Source of the DNA: Paremcibacter congregatus
GTDB lineage: Bacteria > Pseudomonadota > Alphaproteobacteria > Sphingomonadales > Emcibacteraceae
Reading direction: 5' to 3'
Assembly: GCF_006385135.1 (NCBI RefSeq)
Contig: NZ_CP041025.1
Coordinates: 461,001-525,000, forward strand
DNA length: 64,000 nt
Below, piece after piece: positions 8,558-18,528 of the stretch; the first letter of the stretch is position 1, and each line of letters begins with the position of its first letter. The position numbers and the translations under genes are program-made. The notes below the pieces were generated by a model that did no database searches, was not told the DNA's origin, and worked only from the letters and a program-made list of their open reading frames with translations.

Positions 8558-9985
8558 TCACGGAGTTTGGCGGTTAATCAGGCTAGATGATAACTTCTTC
8601 ATGTATTCTGGGACGGAGACATCAAAGTGTGAAAGCACTGCAGGGGCAATTTCGCGGGTGTCGATTTCTGTTTGAATATTTTGTTTATTCATATTTTTTG
8701 GATCATAGCTGATCCACATACCTGTTGGTATATGGTATCCTGATGACCCTGATTGGTCTTCGATAACAGTATTTTCCAAACCGGCTTCTTCCAATGTAAA
8801 TTTTTGATTTCCTATCTCTACGTAGGCCATATCATCCGTAACATTTTCCATGCCGAAATGAAACATATGGTAGTCGTTGGCCCGCTCTTCGTGTCGAACA
8901 GGTTGGCCTGCGACTTTTAGAGTCGAGGAAAGTTGCCGTATAAGTTCTGATTTTTGAGGAGTTGTAATAAATGCAAAGCGTGGCAACATGACGCGACGCC
9001 GTTGCCACTCATCGGGTTCCACATTCAGTTTTTGCAGGAAAGTCTCGGCATCCTTAATATATATTTGACGAGCGATAGATTTCCCTAGGTTTGCACCTTG
9101 CCCCATGCTTGTGGTTAAAACGATTGTATATTCAGGATTCTTATGGGCAAATATCATAAGCTTTTCGAGCATATCATCTGCTTGTGTCATTGCAAAATCG
9201 ATTTCATCAGCATAGGTTCTTACCCAGTCTGGATCAAAATCATTTTGTTTAAAGTCTTCGGCATAACTTGAAGCCCAGTAGCGGTGCATACTTGATGCAA
9301 CATGATTGGAGAAAAATGTTGTATACTGTGGCTTTTTACTCTTTAGCTGTTGAAAGAAAACATCAAATGCTAAAACACCTTGCAAGATACGCCGACGGCC
9401 TTTTCGGATGGGATTCTGACGTTCAGCAATCAATTGCCCGATAATCTTTTTTGCCGTACTAAGCGTGAAACCGAGTTTTAACAAATGAGGCAAGAGTGCA
9501 ATAGCCTTGCCGCCAGAGATGCCAGTCGATACGTTTCTTGCTGATTTATCAACCATGTTTAGATTGAAGTCTTGGAATTTGGCTACTTCAGGAGGGAAGC
9601 CTTGTGCATCACTTGCAAAAGTGTCAGGTAAGAAGAAATCATATTGTGAAAGGTCTGCGGGCATGGGCCAACTATTCAAGGAGCCTCCAATTCCAATCCG
9701 CACGCCTTGATTGGCAAGAATTTTCCATAAGGGGGGAAATTCAATGTCAACATCCTCTAAGTTTTGGCTTAGATTGGTTAGCATATGCTTTTCTGTATCC
9801 ACACCGCGGTGCACAGTGGCCCAAGTACACCACGGATGTAGCCATTTTGAATCTGGTGATACTGTTTTCGCGATAGTAGATTTTTGTAAAAGCTTACTGA
9901 ATGCCGAGTCTGGATGACGATCTACATAAGTATTCAATACTCTAAATGGCACTTCATTTAATTCGAAAAATACTAATTTTCTCAT
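8558..9985 (-). CDS. Alkaline-phosphatase-fold protein with atypical active site
   Basis: A 475-residue protein without signal peptide. Its start, KLVFFELNEVPFRVLN, matches the first strand and metal-binding acid of alkaline phosphatase/phosphodiesterase superfamily proteins. TWATVHRGVD near residue 52 sits where the Ser/Thr nucleophile is expected, and GYHIPTGMWISY near 421 resembles the usual C-terminal H-x-P-x-G motif. However, the segment that normally reads SDHG is TSMGQGANLG (about 292), so key metal ligands appear changed. It may be a divergent transferase for phospho-substituents on the polysaccharide, or catalytically dead. It is transcribed toward the polysaccharide operon. Function is not established. 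Confidence 0.55.
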   Translation of the reverse strand: MRKLVFFELNEVPFRVLNTYVDRHPDSAFSKLLQKSTIAKTVSPDSKWLHPWCTWATVHRGVDTEKHMLTNLSQNLEDVDIEFPPLWKILANQGVRIGIGGSLNSWPMPADLSQYDFFLPDTFASDAQGFPPEVAKFQDFNLNMVDKSARNVSTGISGGKAIALLPHLLKLGFTLSTAKKIIGQLIAERQNPIRKGRRRILQGVLAFDVFFQQLKSKKPQYTTFFSNHVASSMHRYWASSYAEDFKQNDFDPDWVRTYADEIDFAMTQADDMLEKLMIFAHKNPEYTIVLTTSMGQGANLGKSIARQIYIKDAETFLQKLNVEPDEWQRRRVMLPRFAFITTPQKSELIRQLSSTLKVAGQPVRHEERANDYHMFHFGMENVTDDMAYVEIGNQKFTLEEAGLENTVIEDQSGSSGYHIPTGMWISYDPKNMNKQNIQTEIDTREIAPAVLSHFDVSVPEYMKKLSSSLINRQTP

Positions 9986-10346
9986 TTTTATCCTATTTAA
10001 AGTTGGAATGATTGATGTATCGTCTGAATGTCTGTTCGCTTACAGCTTTATAGAAGAAGTCCAAGGTAGTTTTGTATCTAATTATTGCGGGAAGCGCAAG
10101 TGGTTAGAAGGTAAGATGCACAAAATACTTTTGTTTCACACAAATAATTAAGGCACGTTTTCTCTGAAAAGACCTCCCTATTTTCCAGTTGATTTTTCCC
10201 TTGTGAATTTACGTAATACACTCTTGGGTCACGTTTGATACTGTATGGGTGACAGGCTATTCGTTTTTATAAAACGAGTTGCTGAATGAATATTGCCTTT
10301 ATGAAAAAAGAGCAATCAACTCTGCTCTAAAAAACATTGTACGAAG
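9986..10346. other. AT-rich intergenic region at the boundary of the polysaccharide locus
   Basis: About 360 bp upstream of the phosphatase-fold gene and downstream of the GH13 remnant. It marks the switch from the AT-rich surface locus to the GC-richer core sequence. Apart from the minus-strand terminator listed separately, nothing recognisable is seen. Confidence 0.4.
10304..10328 (-). terminator. Intrinsic terminator for the minus strand
   Basis: Read on the minus strand, AGAGCA (10328-10323) pairs with TGCTCT (10314-10309) around an 8-base loop and is followed by five further T residues. It lies just after the GH13 remnant, where the original alpha-glucosidase transcript would have ended. 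Confidence 0.55.
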
Positions 10347-11550
10347 TTAAAGTAAGAGCTTCATCTCTAAAGGGGGGGGGGCAGGGCTTGGGCGGTCTTG
10401 CAAGTTCGTTATTTTTGTACTTTCAGGTCGCGGTATCATTATAGACCTATTCGTCAAATTAAACACCGCCAGCATGCTCTCCCGTTTATACGTCCGCACA
10501 AAGGCCAAGGTGCCGTCCGGGCTGTCGAGGAATTTGATATCGCCGTGCAATAGAGCCGGGTGGGATTTGCGCCAGCTTAGAAAATTCTTAAAGGCATTCA
10601 GCACCGAGTTCAGATCTCTTTCCTGCGCCTCTACGCTTATGGCCAGATGATCTGTCGGCACCGGTAGCCATGGGACGGCGTCACTGAAGCCCGCATGGGG
10701 GGCGTCAGCCGTCCAGGGCATAGGCGTGCGACATCCGTCGCGGCCCTTGAAGTCGGGCCAGAATCTGATGCCGAAAGGATCTTGAAGGTCCGCGTGGGCA
10801 ATATTCGCTTCGTTCAGGCCGAGTTCCTCGTCTTGATAGGTATACATATCGTGCCCGGTAGGCTGCAGAGCAGGGCGGTCAGCATCTTGGCCATCCCCGG
10901 CGACGGATTGTCGCCGCCCCACCGGCTCAAGACCCGTTTGACATCATGATTACTGATCGCCCAGCAGGGTTGAGCGCCATTCAGGTGAGCCATCTGTTGC
11001 TCCACCGTTTCACGGATATGGCGGGCGGAAAAATCATCCACCAACAGCTCAAAACTATAGCCCATATGCAGGCGTTTGTTGTCGGCGGTATAGTCGGCGA
11101 TGGATTTGAGCGAATCCTCTGTATTGATCTCGCCCACCTATAGACATCACGCCGGGATAGCGGTCGAGGAGCGCGCGCAGCTCTTCGAGGAAGGCCAGCG
11201 TCTCCGGCCGGTCATTGCCATAGACATGACATTGCGCGGCATAAGGATTATCGGGACTGAAGCCGCGGCCGCGGCGTTCCGCCATGGGTTTTGCGGGATT
11301 GTCGCGCAGTTCGGCGTCATGGTAACAGAAATTGATCGCGTCAAGGCGAAAACCATCGACGCCACGCTTCAGCCAAAATTCGACTTCCTGCAGGATCTGG
11401 GCGCCGCCATCGGCGCGGGCGTCGGCCCAGACGTACCAGTCGGCCTTGGCATTTTCACGACCCTGACGGCTTTCCTGAAACCAGGCGTGCTGGTCGGAGG
11501 TGTGGCTGAGCACCTGATCAATGACCACTTTCAGGCCGCCGCCACGGTCT
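10347..11550 (-). pseudogene. Broken GH13 alpha-glucosidase
   Basis: Three overlapping fragments on the minus strand together make an alpha-glucosidase of family GH13 (aglA-type, hydrolysing maltose-like oligosaccharides). Fragment one (about 11550-11150) has VIDQVLSHTSDQHAWF and GVDGFRLDAINFCYHD; fragment two (about 11137-10860) starts GEINTED and has SNHDVKRVLSRWGG; fragment three (about 10860-10380) has MYTYQDEELGLNE and TPMPWTADAPHAGF. Lesions seen: loss of the N-terminal region, an in-frame loss of roughly 45 residues after WYVWADARADGG, a frameshift near 11140, another near 10850, and a ten-base G run at 10372-10381 where the C-terminus degenerates. It directly abuts the LacI gene, suggesting a former lacI-alpha-glucosidase operon. 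Confidence 0.85.
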
Positions 11551-12583
11551 CCCGCAGCATCAGTTGATACTCGAGGATATTTTCCAGATTTTGCTCCGGC
11601 GGGGTTTCCATCTCTTGCTCCGTCTCGGGCTTCTTCTTCAGCGCATCAATCAACAGGTCGGTCGCGCGTTCGGCCATTTCCAGAATGGGTTGGCGCACCG
11701 TGGTCAGGGACGGCCATATGGCTGACGCGATCGGCGCATCATCAAACCCCACCACGGACAGCATGCTCGGCACCTGAAGATGATGTTTCTGGGCCGCCGA
11801 AATGGTCGCGGCCGCCATGTCGTCACTGCTGGCGAAAATAGCCGTCGGCGGGTCAGCCAGCGTCACCAGGTTCACCGCCGCCTGAAAGCCGGACCGGTAG
11901 GTGAACAGACCCTGCTGGATATAGTCGTCACGTATGTCAATGTGATGCTTTTCAAGCGCCCGCTTATATCCTTCATAACGCAGATGGCTGCCGCTATGGT
12001 CCGGATGACCCTGGATAAAGCCGATCTTGCGATGGCCCTGGGTGATCAGATGTTCGGTGATGTCAAAAGCGGCCTGAGCCTCGTCCATGCACACAAAGGG
12101 AAAAGGGTGGTCATCCCGTTGCGGCGAAATGCGCACCGCGGGAATATTGAGCGCCATCAGGATATCGAGAACCCGCTGTGAATCCGACAGGGGCGGCGGC
12201 AGGATGATGCCTTCGATCTTGTTGCGCCGCACCAGGGCTTTCAGCGCGGTTTCCACATCGTCGGTGGTTTCGTCCAGGGAACTGACCACCAGATTATAGC
12301 CCCGCGACTGGCTCTTGCTCAGGGCGCCGATCAGCAGCTGCCCGACATAGCCTTCACTGGGGTTCTGGTAAAACAGGGCAATCAGATGGGACTTGGCGCT
12401 GGCCAGACTGCGGGCGGACAGGTTGGGCTGATAGTCGAGCTCCTCAATGGCCGCCATCACCTTGTCGCGGGTCTTGTCCCGGACCTTGGCCTCGTTGCTG
12501 ATCACCCGTGAAACGGTCATCATCGAGACGCCGGCCAGTTTGGCGACATCCTGCATGGTGGCGGTCTTCATTTTCTGAATCAT
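11531..12583 (-). CDS. LacI-family transcriptional repressor (first copy)
   Basis: A 350-residue LacI/GalR-type regulator. The N-terminal helix-turn-helix reads MQDVAKLAGVSMMTVSRVIS, followed by the hinge YQPNLSARSLAS and a periplasmic-binding-protein-like effector domain (FASSDDMAAA near 248, VVGFDDAPIASAIWPSLTT near 270). AAGG 7 bases before the ATG at 12583 supports the start. It is divergent from the sugar symporter, whose promoter holds a TGATAGCGCTAACA palindrome, so it probably represses that gene and the ED operon in response to a sugar or sugar phosphate. Its 3' end runs into the GH13 remnant with no spacer, and the last few residues may come from that fusion. Confidence 0.88.
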   Translation of the reverse strand: MIQKMKTATMQDVAKLAGVSMMTVSRVISNEAKVRDKTRDKVMAAIEELDYQPNLSARSLASAKSHLIALFYQNPSEGYVGQLLIGALSKSQSRGYNLVVSSLDETTDDVETALKALVRRNKIEGIILPPPLSDSQRVLDILMALNIPAVRISPQRDDHPFPFVCMDEAQAAFDITEHLITQGHRKIGFIQGHPDHSGSHLRYEGYKRALEKHHIDIRDDYIQQGLFTYRSGFQAAVNLVTLADPPTAIFASSDDMAAATISAAQKHHLQVPSMLSVVGFDDAPIASAIWPSLTTVRQPILEMAERATDLLIDALKKKPETEQEMETPPEQNLENILEYQLMLRETVAAA

Positions 12584-12779
12584 CCCATAGCCTTGTTGGT
12601 TCTAGAGCGTGCCAGAGAGACTAGAAGATGTTCGCGGACGTGGCAATGATTAATGAACCGAGTTTTTTGGTGGGCCAGTAAACTATTGTAAGGTAACGGA
12701 TTTTATGGCCCGGAATATAGAAAAAGACCACATTGTGATGCCATGTAAAGGGAAACTAGATTGACAGAATGTGCTATAA

Positions 12780-12809
12780 ATGATAGCGCTAACATTATAA
12801 AAATATAAA
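12780..12809 (+). promoter_or_regulatory. LacI-type operator on the symporter promoter
   Basis: The near-palindrome TGATAGCGCTAACA (12781-12794) has the central CG of LacI-family operators. The hexamer ATGATA (12780-12785), 18 bases from TATAAA (12804-12809), makes a plausible promoter whose -35 is covered by the operator, 45 bp before the symporter start. The half-site differs from the TGACA type found elsewhere in the window, so a different repressor, likely the adjacent divergent one, may bind here. The rest of the 270-bp gap shows nothing else. Confidence 0.65.
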
Positions 12810-12853
12810 AATGGGCTCAAAATATTGAAAACGGGAAGGCTGGGCGTAGCGTT

Positions 12854-14416
12854 ATGGAATTAGCGAATCTGGATATCGGGGTTTTTGTTGTTTATGTGGT
12901 TGGTCTTATCGGGCTGGCCTATTGGGTGTCGCGTGAAAAGCCGGGCCACGAGAAAAATGCGGAGGATTATTTTCTCGCTGGCAAGTCTTTGCCCTGGTGG
13001 GCGATCGGGGCGTCGTTGATTGCGGCCAATATTTCCGCCGAACAGATCATCGGCATGTCCGGGTCGGGTTATGCCATCGGTCTTGCGATTGCGTCTTACG
13101 AATGGATGGCGGCGATCACCCTGATCATTGTCGGGAAATATTTCCTGCCGATCTTCCTGAAAAACGGCATCTATACCATGCCGCAGTTTTTGGAACAGCG
13201 CTATGACCATCGGGTACGCACCATCATGGCGATCTTCTGGCTTGGCGTATATGTCTTTGTCAACCTGACGGCCATTCTGTGGCTCGGCGCCTTGGCCATC
13301 CATACGGTGACGGGCGTTGATTTGATGTATGGCCTGTTGTTCCTCGGCGCGTTCGCCGCCGCTTATTCTCTCTACGGCGGGCTGAAGGCCGTGGCCTTTA
13401 CCGACATTATTCAGGTGGTGTTGCTGGTGTTCGGCGGGTTGTTCCTGTCCTATGTCACCCTGGATGCGATCGGGGCCGGAGAAGGCATCATTGCCGGTTT
13501 TGCGGAACTGACCGCCCAGGCGCCGGAAAAATTCGACATGATCCTGAGCAAGGATAACCCGCATTATGCCAGCCTGCCGGGCCTCAGTGTCCTGATTGGT
13601 GGCATGTGGATCATGAATCTGTCCTATTGGGGCTTTAACCAATATATCATTCAGCGCGCCCTGGCGGCGAAGAACCTGGGGGAAGCCCAAAAGGGGATTT
13701 GCTTTGCCGCGTTCCTTAAGCTTCTGATGCCGGTGATTGTGGTGTTGCCCGGGATTGCCGCCGTGGTGTTGGCGCCTGACCTGGCGTCGCCGGATCAGGC
13801 CTATCCCGAACTGATGAAGATGATGCCGGTGGGCATGAAAGGGCTGGTTTTTGCCGCGTTGGTGGCGGCGATTGTCTCCTCGCTTGGGTCAATGACCAAC
13901 AGTATTTCAACGATCTTCACCATGGATATTTACAGCTACTACCAGAAGAACCGCAGTCAGGCGCATTATGTGTTTATCGGCCGTCTGGTGAGCTTCTCTT
14001 CACTGGTGATCGCCATGATCTGCGCCAAGCCGTTGCTCGGCCAGTTCGATCAGGCGTTTCAGTATATTCAGGAATTTACCGGCTTTTTCACCCCGGGCAT
14101 CGTGGTGATCTTCCTGCTGGGGATGTTCTGGAACCGGACGACAGCTCACGGGGCGCTGACTGCCGCGATTGGCTCTGCGGTGCTGTCCTTTGCCCTGAAA
14201 ATGTTGTGGCCGTCGTTGCCCTTCATTGATCGGGTGGGGATTGTCTTCCTCAGTTGTTTGGCGCTGGGTATTATCGTCACCCTGATGGAGAAACGCGGCG
14301 TGCAGAAGAATGCGGTCGATCTGGAGGGTATCGATTTTACCACCGGCCGGTCTTACAATATATCCACCATCGCGGTGGTGCTGATCCTGACGGCGCTTTA
14401 CGCCACCTGGTGGTAA
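12854..14416 (+). CDS. Sodium/sugar symporter, SSS (SGLT-like) family
   Basis: A 520-residue inner-membrane transporter with about 14 predicted helices. The opening (YWVSREK, then AEDYFLAGKSLPWWAIGASLIAANIS) is characteristic of the sodium:solute symporter family, and the later SYWGFNQYIIQRALAAKN motif is typical of its glucose/galactose (SGLT) branch. It should bring in glucose or a related hexose with Na+. The neighbours support this: a LacI repressor is divergent and a full ED operon with glucokinase follows. A strong terminator separates it from zwf, so the two are probably separate transcripts. Confidence 0.85.
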   Translation: MELANLDIGVFVVYVVGLIGLAYWVSREKPGHEKNAEDYFLAGKSLPWWAIGASLIAANISAEQIIGMSGSGYAIGLAIASYEWMAAITLIIVGKYFLPIFLKNGIYTMPQFLEQRYDHRVRTIMAIFWLGVYVFVNLTAILWLGALAIHTVTGVDLMYGLLFLGAFAAAYSLYGGLKAVAFTDIIQVVLLVFGGLFLSYVTLDAIGAGEGIIAGFAELTAQAPEKFDMILSKDNPHYASLPGLSVLIGGMWIMNLSYWGFNQYIIQRALAAKNLGEAQKGICFAAFLKLLMPVIVVLPGIAAVVLAPDLASPDQAYPELMKMMPVGMKGLVFAALVAAIVSSLGSMTNSISTIFTMDIYSYYQKNRSQAHYVFIGRLVSFSSLVIAMICAKPLLGQFDQAFQYIQEFTGFFTPGIVVIFLLGMFWNRTTAHGALTAAIGSAVLSFALKMLWPSLPFIDRVGIVFLSCLALGIIVTLMEKRGVQKNAVDLEGIDFTTGRSYNISTIAVVLILTALYATWW

Positions 14417-14464
14417 GGCGTGGGTGGATCAATGTTAAATTTATGGATGTGAATTAGTCCAACT

Positions 14465-14515
14465 TCAGGGGTGTTGTCCTCACGAAACTGTTGCAACACC
14501 CCTGACTTTTTTTTT
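14465..14515 (+). terminator. Strong intrinsic terminator after the symporter
   Basis: TCAGGGGTGTTG (14465-14476) pairs perfectly with CAACACCCCTGA (14494-14505) around a 17-base loop and is followed by C and nine T (14507-14515). It ends the symporter transcript 57 bp before zwf. Confidence 0.93.
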
Positions 14516-14571
14516 GAATAACCTGTTAAACTATATGTGAATGAGATTTTCCGGATGGGAAAGAAAATAAA

Positions 14572-16014
14572 ATGACGGCTCTGGATATTGTTTTTTTTGG
14601 CGGCACGGGCGATTTATGTCTGCGGAAATTGATGCCCGCCCTGTATTTCCTCTATCGGGACGGGAAACTGCCGATGGGCAGTCGTATTCTCGGCCTGTCC
14701 CGGGGCCATGTCAGCCGGGCGGATTATCAGTACCAGGTGTTGGAAAAGCTGAAATTGTATCTCGGTGAAAAATATGACGGCGAGGTTGGGCGAACGTTTG
14801 CCACGTTGCTTGATTATCGTGAATTGGATATTCCCGATCAGAAGTCCTGGGCGACGCTGAAAGATTATCTGGCGCCAGTCGGGGCGCGGGAGATCATTTA
14901 TTACATGGCGGTGCCGCCGACTTTATTTGGCACGGTGTGCGCGCAGCTCAAGCAGCATGACCTCAACCCGATCAACAGCCGCCTGGTGGTGGAAAAACCG
15001 CTCGGGGAAGATGAGCAAAGCGCCGAAGCGGTGAATGACATTCTCTCCACCAGCTTTGAAGAAAGCCAGATTTACCGGATTGATCATTATCTCGGCAAGG
15101 AGGCGGTGCAAAATATCCTGCCTTTCCGCTTCGCCAACCGCATGATGGAGGCGATCTGGAACCGGGATCATATTGACCACGTGGAAATCACCGTCGCGGA
15201 GACCGTTGGTGTCGAGGGCCGGGCGGCCTTTCTTGACCGGGCGGGCATATTGCGCGACATGATTCAGAACCATCTGATGCAGGTTTTGTGCTTTGTTGCC
15301 ATGGATGCGCCGACAGATGGCAGCGCCGACAGCATTCGCGACCAGAAGGTTCGGGTGGTGGACGCCTTGCGTCCGGTGACACTGGATAATATTCACGATC
15401 ATGTGGTGCGGGCGCAATATGGTCCGGGAAATGCGCAGCCGGGCTATCGGCAAGAAATCGCGGATCAGGACATTGCCGGCACTGGCGAGACCTATGTCGC
15501 GGTAAAAGCACTGATTGACAGTGAACGCTGGCAGGGGGTTCCCTTTTACCTGCGCACCGGAAAGCGCCTGTCGGCGCGTTACGCCGAAGTGGTGGTAACC
15601 TTCAAGGCGCCGGAAAGTACCGCTTATGCGGGTGCGCCCGCCAACCGGATTATCATTGGCCTGCAACCAGATATGACTATTTCCTGTTCGATGGCGATGA
15701 AGCAGGTGCTGAAATCTGCCGATGATCTGGGCCACCATAATTTCACCGACGATATGTTGGCGGGGGAGGCCGTACGTATCCCTGACGCCTACGAAAAACT
15801 GCTCGGCGATGTCATGCAGGGTCATCAGGCCTATTTTGTCCGTCATGATGAAATTATCGCCTCGTGGAAATGGATTGATGGCATCCGCAAGGCCTGGGTC
15901 GCGGCTGACCTGCCCCTGCACAGTTACGAGGCCGGCAGCATGGGGCCTGAGGCCAGCGATGCGCTGCTCGCCGCCGACGGTCACACTTGGTACAGCAAAG
16001 AGAAAGAAATTTAA
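14572..16014 (+). CDS. zwf: Glucose-6-phosphate 1-dehydrogenase (copy 1)
   Basis: A 480-residue cytoplasmic enzyme oxidising glucose-6-phosphate to 6-phosphogluconolactone with NAD(P)+, the first ED-branch step. Seen in the sequence: the dinucleotide loop FFGGTGDLCLRKLMPAL (8-24), EKPLGED (141-147) and the substrate and catalytic motif RIDHYLGKE (169-177). Length is normal. It is the first gene of zwf-pgl-edd-glk-eda, all with overlaps or very short gaps. No TGACA-type operator is seen directly upstream, in contrast to the second copy at 30890-32299, so the two operons are probably controlled differently. Confidence 0.95.
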   Translation: MTALDIVFFGGTGDLCLRKLMPALYFLYRDGKLPMGSRILGLSRGHVSRADYQYQVLEKLKLYLGEKYDGEVGRTFATLLDYRELDIPDQKSWATLKDYLAPVGAREIIYYMAVPPTLFGTVCAQLKQHDLNPINSRLVVEKPLGEDEQSAEAVNDILSTSFEESQIYRIDHYLGKEAVQNILPFRFANRMMEAIWNRDHIDHVEITVAETVGVEGRAAFLDRAGILRDMIQNHLMQVLCFVAMDAPTDGSADSIRDQKVRVVDALRPVTLDNIHDHVVRAQYGPGNAQPGYRQEIADQDIAGTGETYVAVKALIDSERWQGVPFYLRTGKRLSARYAEVVVTFKAPESTAYAGAPANRIIIGLQPDMTISCSMAMKQVLKSADDLGHHNFTDDMLAGEAVRIPDAYEKLLGDVMQGHQAYFVRHDEIIASWKWIDGIRKAWVAADLPLHSYEAGSMGPEASDALLAADGHTWYSKEKEI

Positions 16015-16015
16015 G

Positions 16016-16714
16016 ATGAACAATATTCGGGTGATCAAAAAAGACAGCCGTGATGCGTTGTTGACCACGCTGTTGGCCGACATTATGGCGGGCCTGTCCA
16101 ATGCGGTGGCAACCCGGGATCAGGCCAGCATGCTGTTGTCCGGTGGCACCTCGCCGGGGGCGCTCTATCAAATGATGGCGCAGCAGGAATTCGACTGGGA
16201 CAAGGTTTGGTTCGGCCTCAGCGATGAACGCTGGGTCGCGCCCGATCATGCGGACAGCAATGAAAAGCTGGTGCATGACACCCTGTTGCGGCAAAAGGCG
16301 GCGGCGGCGCATTTCATCGGCCTGAAAAGCCTGGAGGAGGATATTGTCAAGGGCGCGGATTTGAGCAACCATGCGCTGGAAGATCTGCCCAGTCCCTATG
16401 ACATTACCCTGCTTGGCATGGGGCTTGACGGCCATACCGCCTCGTTATTTCCGGATTCTCCTGACACACCGGCAGCATTGGCGGCGGACGCCCTGTCGCT
16501 GTGCCACCCGATCCGGCGCGGTGCGGGCGAGACACCCCGGATCAGCATGACCCGAAACGCCCTGCTCAACAGCGGGGAAATCAAACTGTTGATCTATGGT
16601 GATGAGAAATGGGCGGTTTTTGAACAGGCCCGCCAACAGATCAGCAATCATCAGCCGGTCAGCCATATCTTGAACCAGACGCAGACGCCGGTGACCCTCT
16701 ATTGGGCGCCGTGA
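16016..16714 (+). CDS. pgl: 6-phosphogluconolactonase (copy 1)
   Basis: A 232-residue lactonase that hydrolyses 6-phosphogluconolactone to 6-phosphogluconate. The SugarP-isomerase-like fold is visible from [15 protein letters not shown] (about 40) and [18 protein letters not shown] (about 66), with [18 protein letters not shown] near 130. The frame is open further upstream into zwf, but the ATG at 16016, two bases after the zwf stop, is the natural start. It is followed by edd after 11 bases. Paralogue at 30195-30893. Confidence 0.93.
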   Translation: MNNIRVIKKDSRDALLTTLLADIMAGLSNAVATRDQASMLLSGGTSPGALYQMMAQQEFDWDKVWFGLSDERWVAPDHADSNEKLVHDTLLRQKAAAAHFIGLKSLEEDIVKGADLSNHALEDLPSPYDITLLGMGLDGHTASLFPDSPDTPAALAADALSLCHPIRRGAGETPRISMTRNALLNSGEIKLLIYGDEKWAVFEQARQQISNHQPVSHILNQTQTPVTLYWAP

Positions 16715-16725
16715 AGGACTTTGAC

Positions 16726-18528
16726 ATGACACCTGAATTACAGAAGATCACCGACCGCATTATCGCCCGCAGCTGCGACAGTCGCGCAGCCTATCTCGCC
16801 AAGATCACTGCGGCCCGAGGGCAGGGCCGGACACGCGGCGCACTGGCTTGCGGTAATCTCGCCCATGCCTTTGCCGCCTGTGATGCGCAGGACAAAGCGG
16901 ATTTGAGCGGTGATGTGAAAGCCAATTACGCCATTGTTTCTGCCTATAACGACATGCTGTCGGCCCATCAGCCGTTCCAGACCTTCCCCGATCTGATCAA
17001 AGAAACCGCCCGGGCCCAGGGTGCGGTGGCCCAGTTTGCCGGGGGCGTGCCGGCCATGTGCGACGGTGTGACGCAAGGCCGGGCCGGCATGGAACTGTCG
17101 TTGTTCAGTCGTGATGTCATTGCCATGGCGACGGCGATTGCCCTTAGCCATGATATGTTCGACGGGGCTTTTTACCTCGGGGTTTGCGACAAGATTGTTC
17201 CGGGTCTGTTGATCGGGGCGTTGAGTTTTGGTCATCTGCCGGGAATATTTGTCCCCGCCGGTCCCATGACGTCAGGCCTGTCCAATGCCGAGAAAGCCCG
17301 CATCCGCCAGCTTTACGCGCAGGGAAAAATTGGCCGCGCCGAACTGTTGAAGGCCGAGAGCGCGTCTTATCACAGCCCCGGCACCTGTACTTTTTACGGC
17401 ACCGCCAATTCAAACCAGATGCTGATGGAAATCATGGGCCTGCATCTGCCGGGCAGCAGTTTTATCAATCCGGGCACCGACATGCGCGACGCCATGACCC
17501 GCGCGGCGGTGGTGCAACTGGCCGAGGCCCCGGCGCTGGGCGAGATTATTGACGAGAAGGCGATGGTCAACGGCATGGTCGGCCTGCTCGCCACCGGCGG
17601 ATCGACAAATCATACCCTGCATCTGATGGCCATCGGCCGGGCGGCGGGGGTCAAGCTTACCTGGCAGGACCTGTCGGATCTGTCGGACGTGGTGCCGTCC
17701 CTGACCCGGATTTACCCCAATGGTCTGGCGGACGTCAATCATTTCCATGCGGCGGGGGGTATGGCTTACCTCATGCGTGAGCTGCGCGATGCCGGGCTGC
17801 TGCATGACGATGTTCAAACCGTAATGGGCAGGGGCCTTGAGGCTTACTGCAAGGACGCCTTCTTTGAGGCGGGCGAGGTGGTATGGAAAGACGGCGCGGC
17901 GATCAGTCATGACCGGGATATCCTGCGGCCGGTGGCGGAGCCCTTCAGCAAGGACGGCGGCCTGAAACTGCTCGGCGGCAATCTTGGCCGGGCGGTGATC
18001 AAAACCTCTGCGGTCAAGGAAAAACATCGCCATATCACGGCGCCGGCGATCGTCTTTCATTCACAGGACGAGATGCTGGAGGCCTATCAGCGCGGCGAGC
18101 TGGAAAAAGATTTTGTCGCCGTGATCCGTTTTCAGGGCCCCAAAGCCAATGGCATGCCGGAGCTGCATAAGCTGACCCCGTCCCTGGGCGTGCTGCAGGA
18201 TAAGGGGTTTCATGTGGCGCTGGTCACCGACGGGCGCATGTCCGGCGCCTCGGGCAAGGTCCCGGCGGCGATCCATCTGACACCGGAAGCCCTCGACGGC
18301 GGCCCCATCGGCCGTATTGAAGACGGTGATATTATCGAACTTGATGCGGAACATGGCACCTTGCAGGTCAAGGTCGCGGACAACATTCTGGCGCAGCGGG
18401 CGCAAGCCACGGCCGATCTGACCACCAGCCATCAGGGCATGGGGCGGGAACTTTTCTCGGCCTTCCGGCAACTGGTCGGCACTGCCGAAAATGGCGCCGG
18501 GGTTTTTGGCGAGGATGACGTTACATGA
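16726..18528 (+). CDS. edd: Phosphogluconate dehydratase (copy 1)
   Basis: A 600-residue iron-sulfur dehydratase of the IlvD/Edd family that converts 6-phosphogluconate to KDPG, the defining ED step. Cluster-binding cysteines sit in the expected places: [24 protein letters not shown] and [14 protein letters not shown]. The C-terminal [19 protein letters not shown] is the family signature. An upstream TTG at 16702 would overlap pgl, but AAGGA lies 8 bases before the ATG at 16726, which is preferred. The last four bases overlap the glk start (ATGA). Confidence 0.95.
   Translation: MTPELQKITDRIIARSCDSRAAYLAKITAARGQGRTRGALACGNLAHAFAACDAQDKADLSGDVKANYAIVSAYNDMLSAHQPFQTFPDLIKETARAQGAVAQFAGGVPAMCDGVTQGRAGMELSLFSRDVIAMATAIALSHDMFDGAFYLGVCDKIVPGLLIGALSFGHLPGIFVPAGPMTSGLSNAEKARIRQLYAQGKIGRAELLKAESASYHSPGTCTFYGTANSNQMLMEIMGLHLPGSSFINPGTDMRDAMTRAAVVQLAEAPALGEIIDEKAMVNGMVGLLATGGSTNHTLHLMAIGRAAGVKLTWQDLSDLSDVVPSLTRIYPNGLADVNHFHAAGGMAYLMRELRDAGLLHDDVQTVMGRGLEAYCKDAFFEAGEVVWKDGAAISHDRDILRPVAEPFSKDGGLKLLGGNLGRAVIKTSAVKEKHRHITAPAIVFHSQDEMLEAYQRGELEKDFVAVIRFQGPKANGMPELHKLTPSLGVLQDKGFHVALVTDGRMSGASGKVPAAIHLTPEALDGGPIGRIEDGDIIELDAEHGTLQVKVADNILAQRAQATADLTTSHQGMGRELFSAFRQLVGTAENGAGVFGEDDVT

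Noticed and set aside
10372..10381. Ten-base G run as a phase-variation switch
   Set aside because: It lies at the decayed 3' end of a gene already broken at several other places, so slippage there could not restore a product.
12761..12766. TTGACA as the symporter -35 box
   Set aside because: No -10 lies at 16-18 bases; the nearest TATAAA is only 8 bases away, while the operator-linked pair downstream fits better.
12860..13690. Long reverse-strand open frame inside the symporter gene
   Set aside because: It is the mirror of a high-GC coding gene and has a low-complexity H/R/Q/G-rich translation. The same holds for the other long antisense frames, for example 14923-16101, 18432-19748, 29144-30166 and 36212-37402.
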